Made by a program: the position numbers and the translations under genes
The notes under the pieces: model-generated
The model's input: the letters and a program-made list of their open reading frames with translations, nothing else
The model's database searches: none
What the model was told of the DNA's origin: nothing
Shown: positions 51,559 through 61,100 of the stretch, piece after piece
Numbering within the stretch: position 1 is the stretch's first letter
Layout of the letters: every line of letters begins with the position of its first letter
Assembly (NCBI GenBank): GCA_002421005.1
Contig: DIJC01000020.1
Span: 238,140-302,139, forward strand
DNA: 64,000 nt
Direction: 5' to 3'
From: Enterobacteriaceae bacterium UBA5654
GTDB lineage: Bacteria; Pseudomonadota; Gammaproteobacteria; Enterobacterales; Enterobacteriaceae

Positions 51559-52602
51559 ATGCAACCTTTTGTGAATGTCGATATTGGCGGACCGGCGCAG
51601 CCGCTGCTGAAAGTGGATCATCTGGTGAAACACTTTCATTCAGGCACGCGTAAGGGACGCGACGTGGTGCGGGCGGTAGATGACGTCAGCTTTGAGGTGA
51701 TTAAAGGCGAAACGCTGGGCGTGGTCGGCGAGTCCGGCTGCGGCAAATCCACCACCGCGCGCCTGCTGATGCAACTGCTTAATCAGGACAGCGGCGAGCT
51801 GATTTTTGACGGGCTGGAAGTTGGCTCGTCGCGCCTGCCGATGAAGTCTTTTCGCCGTCAGGTGCAGATGGTCTTTCAGGACAGCTACGCTTCGCTGAAT
51901 CCACGCATGACGATGGAAGAAAGCATCGCCTTCGGTCAGCGGGTTCACGGCGTCAGCCAGAAAGAGGCCAGCGAGTACGCGCGCTATCTGCTGGCGCATG
52001 TCGGCCTGGAGCCGGGACGCTTCGCCCATCGCTATCCGCATGCGCTTTCCGGCGGGCAGCGCCAGCGGGTCAACATCGCCCGCGCGCTGGCGATGAAGCC
52101 ACGGCTGGTGATCCTCGACGAAGCGGTTTCGGCGCTGGATAAATCGGTTGAAGCGCAGGTGCTGCAACTGTTGCAGGATCTCAAACGCACGCTGGATCTG
52201 ACCTACGTGTTTATCAGCCACGACCTGCATGTGGTGCGCTGGCTGTCGGACCGCATTCTGGTGATGTATCTCGGTGAGGTGGTGGAAGTGGGACCGGCGG
52301 AGCAGCTTTTTACCGCCTCGGCGCATCCTTATACTCGCGCGTTGCTAAGCTCCATGCCGTCGATGGACCCGTCCAGCCGCACGCTGGTGTCGCCGCTCTC
52401 CGGCGATCCGCCCAGCCCGATTTCGCCGCCTTCCGGCTGCCGGTTTCATACCCGTTGCCCTCATGCAAAAGCAGTCTGCTCACAGGTACATCCCCGGCTG
52501 GAAACGGTCGGCCAGGGACACCAGAGCGCCTGCCTCATGGCCCAGCCTGGCTCCGCCTGGCACCGCGACATTACCGTCCAGGAGGTGAGCCATGTTGCCT
52601 GA
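51559..52602 (+). CDS. ABC ATPase, DppF/OppF type
   Basis: The 347-residue ATPase has Walker A GESGCGKSTTARLL, signature LSGGQRQRVNIARAL, Walker B LVILDEAVSALD, and the oligopeptide-transporter C-terminal domain with CRFHTRCPHAKAVC, whose cysteines can hold an Fe-S cluster in relatives. It starts three bases after the permease stop and overlaps the next ATPase gene by 11 bp. Confidence 0.9.
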   Translation: MQPFVNVDIGGPAQPLLKVDHLVKHFHSGTRKGRDVVRAVDDVSFEVIKGETLGVVGESGCGKSTTARLLMQLLNQDSGELIFDGLEVGSSRLPMKSFRRQVQMVFQDSYASLNPRMTMEESIAFGQRVHGVSQKEASEYARYLLAHVGLEPGRFAHRYPHALSGGQRQRVNIARALAMKPRLVILDEAVSALDKSVEAQVLQLLQDLKRTLDLTYVFISHDLHVVRWLSDRILVMYLGEVVEVGPAEQLFTASAHPYTRALLSSMPSMDPSSRTLVSPLSGDPPSPISPPSGCRFHTRCPHAKAVCSQVHPRLETVGQGHQSACLMAQPGSAWHRDITVQEVSHVA

Positions 52603-53602
52603 ACCTTATGTACATATTCGCGATCTCCAGGTGGAATTTCGCCGCGACGGGCAGACGGTCAATGCCGTCAACGGCGTCTCGTTCGACGTAAAAAAAGGCG
52701 AGGTGATGGCGCTGATCGGCGAGTCCGGCTCCGGTAAAAGCGTCACGCTGCGCGCGCTGATGCGCCTGCATCCGCCGAAAAGCGCCGTGCTTTCCGGGAC
52801 GGTGCAGGTGGGTGAGGAGTCCGTGCTGGACATGAACGCCGCACAGCTACGGCGCTATCGCGGCGCGCGCTGCGCGATGATTTTTCAGGAGCCGCTGCTG
52901 GCGTTCGACCCGGTGTACACCGTCGGGCAGCAAATTTGTGAAGGGCTGCGCCGTCACGAAGGATTATCACGCCAGGCCGCGCGGGAGAGGGCGCTGGAAG
53001 CGTTGCGTCAGGTACGCATTCCCAGCCCGGAACGGCGGCTGGATGCTTTTCCGCATGAGATGTCCGGCGGGATGCGCCAGCGGGCGATGATTGCGCTGGC
53101 GCTCTCCTGTAATCCCCAACTGTTGCTGGCAGACGAACCGACCACCGCGCTGGACGCGACGGTCCAGATCCAGATTTTAATCCTGCTGCGCGAGCAGCAA
53201 AAACAGCGCGGCCTGTCGATTATTTTTGTCACCCACGACATCGGCGCGGCGGTGGAAATCGCCGATCGGGTCGCGGTGATGTACGCCGGACGCATCGTTG
53301 AGGAAGCACCCATTGAAGAGATCCTCCGGCATCCGCGTCACCCTTACACCCGCGTACTGCTGGGCAGCCGACCGAAAGAGGGTCTGAAGAAGGGCGATGC
53401 CCTGCGCTGCATCCCCGGTTCGCCGCCGGATCTTTCCCGCCTGCCGCCGGGCTGCGCCTTTGCCGATCGTTGTCCGCATGCGCAGCCCGTCTGCACGCAG
53501 CAGCAGCCGATTATCGAGCAGGCGGGCGAGCGGCATAACGTGAGCTGCCACCGCTGGCGCGAACTGTCGGCGACCGCCACCCAACACTTTGCCACCGCCT
53601 GA
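52592..53602 (+). CDS. ABC ATPase, DppD/OppD type
   Basis: The 336-residue second ATPase has Walker A GESGSGKSVTLRAL, signature EMSGGMRQRAMIALAL, Walker B LLLADEPTTALD, and the C-terminal CAFADRCPHAQPVC cysteine region. The order ATPase F before D is the reverse of the usual dppD-dppF order. GGAGG precedes the ATG. It completes the importer. Confidence 0.9.
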   Translation: MLPEPYVHIRDLQVEFRRDGQTVNAVNGVSFDVKKGEVMALIGESGSGKSVTLRALMRLHPPKSAVLSGTVQVGEESVLDMNAAQLRRYRGARCAMIFQEPLLAFDPVYTVGQQICEGLRRHEGLSRQAARERALEALRQVRIPSPERRLDAFPHEMSGGMRQRAMIALALSCNPQLLLADEPTTALDATVQIQILILLREQQKQRGLSIIFVTHDIGAAVEIADRVAVMYAGRIVEEAPIEEILRHPRHPYTRVLLGSRPKEGLKKGDALRCIPGSPPDLSRLPPGCAFADRCPHAQPVCTQQQPIIEQAGERHNVSCHRWRELSATATQHFATA

Positions 53603-53619
53603 TCCCGAGGAGAAAACCC

Positions 53620-54786
53620 ATGCAGGATGACGTTCGCGCTTTTATGCCTTACCCCGCCGCGCCGGTGCAACACGCCGCCAGCGGGCCGCTTTCCGGTCTG
53701 AGCTTTGCCGTGAAGGACCTCTTTGACGTTGCAGGCTACCCCACCGGCGGCGGCAATCCGCATATGCTGGCGCTTTCCGGTATCAAAACCCGCCATGCGC
53801 CAGTGGTCCAAACCCTGCTGGATAGCGGCGCGCGCTTTATCGGCAAAACGCACACCAGCGAACTGGCCTACTCAATGAGCGGGCACAATATCCACTACGG
53901 CACGCCGCGTAACGGCGCGGCCCACGACCGTATTCCGGGCGGCTCGTCCTCCGGCTCGGCGTCGGCGGTGTCTAACGGGCTGTGCGATTTTGCCCTCGGC
54001 ACCGACACCGGCGGCTCGGTGCGCACCCCCGCCAGCTATTGCGGACTGTTTGGCCTGCGTCCGACGCACGGCCGCATTTCGCTGGCGGGGTGTCAGCCGC
54101 TGTGCGCGACCATGGATACCTGTGGATTTTTTGCCCGCACGCCGGATGTGTTCAACGCCGTCGCCGATTGCCTGCTGGGAGAAGATCGCCCTGCACCCGC
54201 CACCGTGCGGCTGGCCTGGCACCCTGGACTGTTCGAACGACTGCCCGCCCACAGCCAGCAGGCGCTGGCGGCAGTCATCGCAGGCTTTGGCGAGATGCGC
54301 GAACTGACGGCGACCCTGCCGGATATCGACACCATCTACCTCGCGTTCCGCCAGATTCAGGGCTATGAGGCCTGGCAATCGCAGGGCGCAACCATCGAAC
54401 GCTACGGCCTGCAACTGGGGCCGGATGTCGGCGAGCGCTTTTTATGGGGCAAGGCGGTCAGCGCAGAGCAGTTTGACCATGCCTGCCAGATACGCGAGCA
54501 ATTTACCCGCTGGTGGGACGAGCAGTTGGGCGACGCCATTCTGGTGATGCCCACCGTCACCGACGTTGCGCCGCGACTCAGCGCAACGCCGGAAGAAATC
54601 GAAACCACGCGGCGCGTTTCCCACGATCTGCTGCTGCTGTCGGTACTGACAAAGCGCCCGCAGGTCACGCTGCCTGTCGCCACGATCGACGGTGTTCCGC
54701 TGGGTATCTCATTACTTGGCCCGCGCGGCAGCGACCGCCTGCTGGTCTCGCTGGCGACGCAACTTTATGCAGGAGGAACTTTATGA
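53620..54786 (+). CDS. Amidase-signature hydrolase
   Basis: The 388-residue protein has the Ser-cisSer-Lys catalytic triad region. The lysine is in LSFAVKDLFDVAGYPTGGG, GGSSSGSASAV supplies the structural serine, and GTDTGGSVRTPASYCG holds the nucleophile serine. It hydrolyses an amide to acid plus ammonia in the cytosol. It is shorter than many amidases (about 450-500). It follows the importer by 17 bp and overlaps the next gene by 4 bp, so it acts on an imported compound. Confidence 0.88.
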   Translation: MQDDVRAFMPYPAAPVQHAASGPLSGLSFAVKDLFDVAGYPTGGGNPHMLALSGIKTRHAPVVQTLLDSGARFIGKTHTSELAYSMSGHNIHYGTPRNGAAHDRIPGGSSSGSASAVSNGLCDFALGTDTGGSVRTPASYCGLFGLRPTHGRISLAGCQPLCATMDTCGFFARTPDVFNAVADCLLGEDRPAPATVRLAWHPGLFERLPAHSQQALAAVIAGFGEMRELTATLPDIDTIYLAFRQIQGYEAWQSQGATIERYGLQLGPDVGERFLWGKAVSAEQFDHACQIREQFTRWWDEQLGDAILVMPTVTDVAPRLSATPEEIETTRRVSHDLLLLSVLTKRPQVTLPVATIDGVPLGISLLGPRGSDRLLVSLATQLYAGGTL

Positions 54787-56048
54787 GTGACATTTTAAGC
54801 GCCCTGGCCGCCGACATTCACGCTTCACGCATCAATGGCGACCGTTTATGGGGATCGCTGATGGAACTGGCGACCATTGGCGCGACGCCGAAAGGCGGCT
54901 GCTGTCGGCTGACGCTGACCGATTTAGATCGTCAGGGACGGGATCGGGTGATCGGCTGGGCGAAAGACGAAGGGCTGTCCGTCACCGTCGATAAAATCGG
55001 CAACGTCTTTATGCGCCGCGAAGGACGCAACCCGTCACTGCCGCCGATCGTCACCGGCAGTCATATTGATACCCAGCCCACCGGCGGAAAATTCGACGGC
55101 AACTACGGCGTGCTGGCGGGTCTGGAAGTGATCCGCACCCTTAACGATCTCAACATTGAAACCGAAGCGCCGGTCGAAGTGGTGTTCTGGACCAATGAAG
55201 AAGGATCGCGCTTTGTCCCGGTGATGATGGGGTCCGGCGTCTTTGCGGGCGTCTTTCCGCTGGAAACTATCTACGCCGCCACCGATGCCGACGGCAAAAC
55301 AGTGCATGAGGAGCTGGAGAAGATCGGCTATATCGGCAGCCAGACGCCGGGCGATCATCCCATTGGCGCGTATTTTGAGGCGCATATTGAACAGGGGCCG
55401 ATTCTGGAAGATGAGGACAAAATCATCGGCGTGGTGCAGGGCGTGCTGGGCATCCGCTGGTATGACTGTATCGTCACCGGGCAGGAGTCGCACGCCGGGC
55501 CAACGCCGATGCATCTGCGCCAGGATGCCATGCAGGTCGCCGCGCGGATTATGCAGGAAGTGGTGGCCATTGCGCAGCGCAGCGAGCAGGGGCGCGGCAC
55601 GGTGGGGATGGTTCAGGTGCATCCTAACAGCCGCAACGTGGTGCCTGGCGAGGTCAAATTCTCGGTGGATATGCGCAACATCAGCGATGAGGCGGTCACG
55701 GAGATGGACGTTGCGCTGCGGGCGTATATTGACAGCGTCAGCCGGAAAACGGGAATGTCCATTGCGCTGGAAGAGGTCAGTCATTATCCCGCCGCGCCGT
55801 TTCATCCCGACTGCCAGGCGGCAATCAGCCGGGCGGCGGCGCAGCTTGGCTACCCCTCGCGCCCGATTGTTTCCGGGGCCGGGCACGATGCGGTATACGT
55901 CAGCTATCTCGCCCCGACCGGGATGATTTTTATTCCCTGTAAAGATGGGATTAGTCATAACGAGATCGAATACGCTTCGCCGGAACACGTTACCGCAGGC
56001 GCAAACGTGCTGTTGCAGGTGATTCTGGAGTATGCGCGGGTGGTGTAG
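54783..56048 (+). CDS. M20-family Zn hydrolase (hydantoinase/carbamoylase type)
   Basis: The 421-residue enzyme is related to N-carbamoyl-L-amino-acid hydrolase, allantoate amidohydrolase (AllC) and beta-ureidopropionase. Metal ligands are in GSHIDTQPTGGKFDGNYGVL, FWTNEEGSRF and, at the end, AGHDAVYVS. The dimerisation domain has GQESHAGPTPM. The ATG at 54783 overlaps the amidase stop. It would remove a carbamoyl or ureido group from the amidase product or a co-imported compound. It is the last gene of the unit; MocR converges on it. Confidence 0.88.
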   Translation: MSDILSALAADIHASRINGDRLWGSLMELATIGATPKGGCCRLTLTDLDRQGRDRVIGWAKDEGLSVTVDKIGNVFMRREGRNPSLPPIVTGSHIDTQPTGGKFDGNYGVLAGLEVIRTLNDLNIETEAPVEVVFWTNEEGSRFVPVMMGSGVFAGVFPLETIYAATDADGKTVHEELEKIGYIGSQTPGDHPIGAYFEAHIEQGPILEDEDKIIGVVQGVLGIRWYDCIVTGQESHAGPTPMHLRQDAMQVAARIMQEVVAIAQRSEQGRGTVGMVQVHPNSRNVVPGEVKFSVDMRNISDEAVTEMDVALRAYIDSVSRKTGMSIALEEVSHYPAAPFHPDCQAAISRAAAQLGYPSRPIVSGAGHDAVYVSYLAPTGMIFIPCKDGISHNEIEYASPEHVTAGANVLLQVILEYARVV

Positions 56049-56115
56049 CGGGAGGCGCGTCCGGTGAACGTCGGTGGGGGCGTGGGACAGACATTCCCCC
56101 ACCCAGGAAAACCCG

Positions 56116-57579
56116 CTACCCCATTCGCATCAACTGCCCTTTCAGCACCTCGACGCCGGGCGCAATCGCCTGTGGGTCAATCGCGTGAAACCCCATCCTG
56201 AAGAAGTGATCCGGCGGCGTGTCGCCGAGAAAGTGACGCGCTCCCGGCTCAATCAGCACCCCCGCATGTGCCGCGCGCCACGTCAGTTGCCGGGTGCTGA
56301 TATGCTCCGGCGTACGCAGCCAGAAGGCGTTGGCGTGCTCGCTCCCCGGCATCATATGGCATTCCGGTAACGCGCTGCGCAGGGCGTCGTGCAGACGATC
56401 CCAGCGGCGGGCCGAATCGTCGTGATAGCGGCGTAAATGTGTTTCGTAATGTCCCTGAGCGAGAAAATGCGCCATCTGATACTGAATATTCGTTGGCGGA
56501 TGACGATACATCAGACGGCGCAGCGCGCGGGCTTCATCAATCAGATCGGGATCGGCGACCATAAAACCCAGCCGCAGCCCTGGCGACAGCGCTTTTGACA
56601 GGCTGCTGATATAAACCACCCGCCCGCTGCGATCGCTGGCCTTCAGCGCAGGCTGCGGATTAAGCATAAAATTGCTTTCGGAATCGTAATCATCTTCGAT
56701 AATCACCGCATCATGGCGCGCGGCGTGAGTCAGTAACTGCTGACGGCGCGCGCGGCTCATCGTGACCCCGGTCGGCACCTGGTGGCCGGGCGTCACGTAG
56801 TAATAATCACAAACGCTGTCGTCGAGCACGATGCCTTCGCCGTCAACCGGATGCGGTATCACCGCCGTTTCGCTCAGCAGAAAGGTATTAATCGCCTCGC
56901 GGAAACCCGGATCTTCCACCGCCACGCGGGTCTCGCGATTCATCAGCAGGCGGGTCAGCAGGTAAAGCGCATTCTGCGAACCAAGGGTGATGAGAATTTC
57001 ATCCGGCGCGGCGGCAATCCCCCGCTTCGGTAACACCCGCGTGCGGATCTGCTCAATCAGCATCGGCACATCCTGATCGATATGATCCACCACCCAGTCC
57101 GGCTCGCGCACGCCGCCATACAGCCAGCGGGAGGCGGAGCGCCAGGTCGCCAGCGGAAACTGGCGCGTATCGGGCTGACCGTAAATAAATGGGTAGCGGT
57201 AGTGCATCCAGCCAGCGGGTTTGAGGATCGACTCCTGCTGGCTGGGCGCAATTTTCATCCGCGTGCTCCAGCATGGTGCATTCTCATCACTCTGCGGTGC
57301 GCCTGGCACCACCGTCTGACAGGAGGGATGGTAATCCGGGTTGAGGTAATAGCCGCTGCGTGGACGGCTGACCAGATACCCTTCACTGACCAGGCTTTCA
57401 AACACCAGGGCCGTAGTATTACGTGAGACGTGTAGCTGGCCTGCCAGCTGGCGGCAGGAGGGAAGCGGGGTATTGGCAGGAAACAGGCCGCTTAATATCG
57501 CGCTAATCAGCGATTCCCGGACCTGCTCCTGCAGACCGCGCTGTGGGTCGAAATCCACATGCATCAGGTGTCGGATCAT
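56116..57579 (-). CDS. MocR-type regulator (GntR helix-turn-helix plus aminotransferase domain)
   Basis: The 487-residue protein joins a GntR winged helix (RQLAGQLHVSRNTTALVFESL) to a class I aminotransferase-like domain that binds PLP (YYYVTPGHQVPTG, IIEDDYDSESN, lysine in YISSLSKALSPGLRLGF). MocR proteins sense PLP adducts or amino compounds and regulate amine or amino-acid catabolism. ATG 57579 has GAGGAG upstream. It is divergent from a polar-amino-acid importer. A motif, ACTGGCTCT, in its promoter region recurs twice near 62.4 kb, so it probably controls those genes too. Confidence 0.9.
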   Translation of the reverse strand: MIRHLMHVDFDPQRGLQEQVRESLISAILSGLFPANTPLPSCRQLAGQLHVSRNTTALVFESLVSEGYLVSRPRSGYYLNPDYHPSCQTVVPGAPQSDENAPCWSTRMKIAPSQQESILKPAGWMHYRYPFIYGQPDTRQFPLATWRSASRWLYGGVREPDWVVDHIDQDVPMLIEQIRTRVLPKRGIAAAPDEILITLGSQNALYLLTRLLMNRETRVAVEDPGFREAINTFLLSETAVIPHPVDGEGIVLDDSVCDYYYVTPGHQVPTGVTMSRARRQQLLTHAARHDAVIIEDDYDSESNFMLNPQPALKASDRSGRVVYISSLSKALSPGLRLGFMVADPDLIDEARALRRLMYRHPPTNIQYQMAHFLAQGHYETHLRRYHDDSARRWDRLHDALRSALPECHMMPGSEHANAFWLRTPEHISTRQLTWRAAHAGVLIEPGARHFLGDTPPDHFFRMGFHAIDPQAIAPGVEVLKGQLMRMG

Positions 57580-57662
57580 GCTGCTCTCCTCTGAAATCTG
57601 CCTGTAGTCATGCAGCAATATTCATACCATCCCCGCACAGACTGACACAGCGAGGCGGGCAA

Positions 57663-57671
57663 ACTGGCTCT
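57663..57671 (+). promoter_or_regulatory. MocR operator candidate, copy 1
   Basis: ACTGGCTCT lies in the 243-bp divergent region between the MocR gene and the amino-acid importer, oriented toward the importer. The same nonamer occurs at 62429-62437 and, inverted, at 62376-62384. CTGG-type boxes are known for TauR and other MocR regulators. Confidence 0.55.
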
Positions 57672-57822
57672 ATTCAAATGCGCAAAACGCTCCCTACAGT
57701 AAAAACGACTTCAACGTTTACGGATGGCGCTTTAAGTCGGCATATATCTTGCAGAGATATTTTGCGGTGGCTTCAGCGTTCCCGGAATGAATAATCCAGG
57801 TACAACACGTGAGGGTGGCAAA

Positions 57823-58674
57823 ATGAGAAAATTAGTTGGCGCATATTATCTGGCAGCCGCGGTGACGATGGCGTTTTCCTGTCACGCGATGGCAGCGGAT
57901 TTACCGGCGATTGAAAAATCCGGCACCCTGAAAGTGGCGACCGAGGATGATTACGCGCCGTTCAATTTTATGACTAACGGCAAAACCGATGGCTTTAACA
58001 AGGATATGCTGGAGGAGTTACGCAAATACGCCAAATTTAATGTCGATCAAAGCATTCTGCCGTGGACCGGATTATTAGCCTCGGTTTCTACCGGGCAATA
58101 TGATATGGCGCTGACCGGCGCGGTCATTACTGATGAACGCCTTAACGTGTTTAATTTCACCCCGCCGTGGGCTTCCGCCCAGCATTATTTTGTGAAGCGC
58201 GCTGGCGATGACTCGTTAAATACCATTGCCGCACTTAGCGGGAAAAAAGTTGGCGTTCAGGCGGGTAGCGCGCTGCTGGCGCGTCTGCCGGAACTGAAGG
58301 CGATGCTGGAGAAAACCGGTGGCAAGCTGGGGCCGGTAGTGGAATATCCGTCGTATCCCGAAGCGTATGCGGACCTGGCGAATAAACGCGTTGATTATGT
58401 GATTAACGTGGTGATTTCGGTAAACGACCTGGTGAAAGCGAAACCGAAAGTTTTTGCCAAAGGTCTGCCGGTTTCCGGGGCCGGATATATGGCCTGGCCG
58501 ATCCCCAAAAATTCGCCGGAGCTGCTGGCGTATATGACGAAATTTATTAATCACCTGCGTGAAACCGGCAAGCTGGCGGAGCTACAGAAAAAATGGTTTG
58601 GCGAAACCTATGACGATCTGCCGACAGAGCCGATCACCAATGCGGAACAGTTCCACAAATTCGCCGGTCTGTAA
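57823..58674 (+). CDS. ABC amino-acid binding protein (SBP_bac_3)
   Basis: This 283-residue periplasmic protein has a signal peptide (AAAVTMAFSCHAMA) and the family start IEKSGTLKVATEDDYAPFNF, then YDMALTGAVITDERLNVFNF and KKVGVQAGSALLARLP. Such proteins bind polar amino acids or opines. It leads a four-gene importer operon divergent from the MocR regulator. GAGGGTGG precedes ATG 57823. Confidence 0.9.
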   Translation: MRKLVGAYYLAAAVTMAFSCHAMAADLPAIEKSGTLKVATEDDYAPFNFMTNGKTDGFNKDMLEELRKYAKFNVDQSILPWTGLLASVSTGQYDMALTGAVITDERLNVFNFTPPWASAQHYFVKRAGDDSLNTIAALSGKKVGVQAGSALLARLPELKAMLEKTGGKLGPVVEYPSYPEAYADLANKRVDYVINVVISVNDLVKAKPKVFAKGLPVSGAGYMAWPIPKNSPELLAYMTKFINHLRETGKLAELQKKWFGETYDDLPTEPITNAEQFHKFAGL

Positions 58675-58715
58675 TACCCGCAACGCAATAAAAACGCAAT
58701 AAAAAGGAGGGCAAC

Positions 58716-59357
58716 ATGGATTCAATGGCATGGCAGTTATTAATTGAAGGCGCATGGACGACCCTCTGGATCTCCTGTGTGGCTATCGCGTCTGGCGTGG
58801 TTATTGGCCTGGTCATTGCCTTTATCCGCATGATGAAGCTGCCGGTTATCGATCAGTTGCTGGTGGTGTATATCAGCCTGGCGCGCGCCACGCCGCTGGT
58901 TACGCTGGTGCTTTTTCTGTTTCTTTCACTGCCAACGGTTGGCATCAATCTGGATAAAACCGTGGCGGCAATCGTGGCGCTAACCCTCAATACCTCGGCT
59001 TTTAATGCTGAAATCTGGCGCAACGCATTTCGTAATTTTCCGCGTGGACAGCGCGAGGCGGCGGAGTCGGTCGGGATGCGCCCGTGGGCCAGATTCCGCT
59101 ACATTATGCTGCCGCAAATGTGGATCGAAAGCCTGCCCGCGCTGGTAAACGAGATGTCGTTTTTGATTAAAGGCAGCCCGGCGATTGCGGTGATTGGCGT
59201 GGTGGATTTAACCCGCGTCACCAATCGTATTTCCTCCGTTACCTATGAGCCGCTGTCACCGATCCTGGCGGCGGCGCTGCTGTATATCATCATTATTGGC
59301 CTGCTGCTGAAGCTTCAGGGAATGGCAGAGCGTAAAGCCAAACGTCTGGCGCGATAA
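58716..59357 (+). CDS. ABC amino-acid permease, HisM/HisQ type (first)
   Basis: The 213-residue protein has about five membrane segments. The EAA loop reads REAAESVGMRPWARFRYIMLPQ, and TPLVTLVLFLFLSLPTVGIN is typical of polar-amino-acid permeases. GGAGGG precedes the ATG. It forms a heterodimer with the next gene product. Confidence 0.9.
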   Translation: MDSMAWQLLIEGAWTTLWISCVAIASGVVIGLVIAFIRMMKLPVIDQLLVVYISLARATPLVTLVLFLFLSLPTVGINLDKTVAAIVALTLNTSAFNAEIWRNAFRNFPRGQREAAESVGMRPWARFRYIMLPQMWIESLPALVNEMSFLIKGSPAIAVIGVVDLTRVTNRISSVTYEPLSPILAAALLYIIIIGLLLKLQGMAERKAKRLAR

Positions 59358-59371
59358 TTTCAGGAGGAATT

Positions 59372-60037
59372 ATGAATCAATGGGCGATTATCTGGTCAGC
59401 ACGCGAGAGTTTTATCAACGGCCTGCTGGCAACGCTGGAGCTTTTTATTGTCGCGGCGCTGGCAGGGTTGCTGATTGGCGTACTGTTGACCTATATCCAG
59501 GAATATCAATACAAGGTCGTTAACCGTCTGATTATTGCTTTTGTCAGCCTGATGCGCGCGGTGCCATTTTTAATTCTTGCCTATCTCCTTTATTACGGAT
59601 TGCCGCAGGTTGGCATCAGCATGGAAGCCTGGACGGCGGGAATGCTGGCGCTGATTATTTATCATGGGGCGTATTTCTTTGAGATTTTACGCAGCCAGCG
59701 GCGGATATTTTCTGCGGGGTATGTTGAAGCGGCTGTAGCCCAGGGATTTTCCCGCTACAACGTTTTCCGGCGGATTATTCTGCCCAATATTTTTTCTTCC
59801 GCGCTGCCGCTGTTGGGTAATCAACTGATTATCTGCCTGAAAGACACTGCCTTCCTGTGCATTATCACTGTGCAGGAGATCACCGCGGCGGCAAATAGCG
59901 TGCAGGCCACCTGGTTTATTCCGTTTAATGCTTTTATTGTCGCCATTGCGCTGTACTGGGGCATTAGCATTCTGCTGGAGCTGCTGATCAAGCGGCTGAG
60001 TTTATATGGCGCGAAAAGAGGAGTCACCCATGCCTGA
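59372..60037 (+). CDS. ABC amino-acid permease, HisM/HisQ type (second)
   Basis: The 221-residue protein has membrane segments and the motif RAVPFLILAYLLYYGLPQVG, with EAA loop VEAAVAQGFSRYNVFRRIILP. AGGAGG lies close to the ATG. Its end overlaps the ATPase start by 8 bp. Confidence 0.9.
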   Translation: MNQWAIIWSARESFINGLLATLELFIVAALAGLLIGVLLTYIQEYQYKVVNRLIIAFVSLMRAVPFLILAYLLYYGLPQVGISMEAWTAGMLALIIYHGAYFFEILRSQRRIFSAGYVEAAVAQGFSRYNVFRRIILPNIFSSALPLLGNQLIICLKDTAFLCIITVQEITAAANSVQATWFIPFNAFIVAIALYWGISILLELLIKRLSLYGAKRGVTHA

Positions 60038-60791
60038 AACCACGGCGGTAAGCGTAAAAAACGTCTCCAAGCAGTTCGATAATATTGAGGTACTGCGCGA
60101 TATCAATCTGACGGTGGAGAAGGGAACGGTGGTCAGCATCCTCGGCTCATCCGGTTCCGGGAAGTCAACGCTGCTGCGCTGTATGAACTGGCTGGAGCAG
60201 CCGGATCGCGGCGAGATCCGCATTAGCGGGCAGCGTATCGGCGTGGACGAGGCATCGGGGAAAAGTATGTCGCATCGTGAACTGTCGCACATCCGCGCTC
60301 GGGTAGGGATGGTGTTTCAGAGCTTTAATCTCTGGCCGCATCTGACGGTGCAGCAAAACGTCAGCGAAGCGCTGCTGCATGTGAAAGGCATGAAGCGCGC
60401 CGAGGCGAATGAAATCGCCCTGCGCCAGCTGGAAAAAGTCGGCATGGCGCATAAGGCCGACGCCTGGCCAATTACCCTTTCCGGCGGGCAAAAACAGCGG
60501 GTGGCAATTGCCCGCTCGCTGGCAATGTCGCCGGAAGTGATCCTGTTTGATGAGCCGACGTCAGCGCTCGATCCTGAACTGGTGAATGAGGTACTGGGGG
60601 TGATGAAAGGGCTTGCCGCCGAGGGGTATACGATGGTGGTGGTAACGCACGAGATGGAGTTTGCCCGCCAGGTGTCTGACGAGGTGGTTTTTCTGGAGAA
60701 GGGGCTGCTGATTGAGAAAGCGCCGCCGGAGAAGTTTTTTAGTCAGCCGGATTCAGAGCGGGTGAGGCGGTTTTTGCAGAATTGTCGGTGA
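60030..60791 (+). CDS. ABC amino-acid ATPase (GlnQ/HisP type)
   Basis: The 253-residue ATPase has Walker A GSSGSGKSTLLRCMNWLE, Q-loop FQSFNLWPHLT, signature LSGGQKQRVAIARSLA, Walker B VILFDEPTSALDPELV and H-loop VVTHEMEFARQVSD. ATG 60030 follows GAGGAG; a longer frame would overlap the permease more. It completes the importer, and the repeat region begins just after it. Confidence 0.92.
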   Translation: MPETTAVSVKNVSKQFDNIEVLRDINLTVEKGTVVSILGSSGSGKSTLLRCMNWLEQPDRGEIRISGQRIGVDEASGKSMSHRELSHIRARVGMVFQSFNLWPHLTVQQNVSEALLHVKGMKRAEANEIALRQLEKVGMAHKADAWPITLSGGQKQRVAIARSLAMSPEVILFDEPTSALDPELVNEVLGVMKGLAAEGYTMVVVTHEMEFARQVSDEVVFLEKGLLIEKAPPEKFFSQPDSERVRRFLQNCR

Positions 60792-61100
60792 AGAGGGATG
60801 TCGTTTGCCGTAACGGGTGGATACATGTGGCGTGGGCGGTAATTCCGTTCACTTTGCTTTCCTGGGATCGACGGGGTTGCCGCGTCGGTGAACGTGCCAG
60901 GGCGGCTCAGTCGCCGCCGCCCTGGCGACCCCGGCTCCCGGCACGTAAATCGCCGCTGCGCGGTTCCCTCGTCTTATTCCCTCCGGCTTCGGGTCGGGCG
61001 CGAGCTTTACATCCTGTAAAGCACACGCCCTCGACGCGCGTCCATGCGCGTCGCCCCGGCCTCCAGGAAACGACTCGGCGATTGACAGCCGGACATGTCC
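60792..61100. repeat. GC-rich multi-hairpin intergenic block
   Basis: There is no gene here. Perfect or near-perfect stems follow one another: CCAGGGCGGC/GCCGCCCTGG (60897-60925) enclosed by ACGTGCC/GGCACGT (60892-60946), GCTTTACA-TCC-TGTAAAGC (61004-61022), and CGACGCGC/GCGCGTCG (61032-61053). The density of stems suggests a repeated extragenic element or a structured RNA rather than a simple spacer. Confidence 0.6.
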
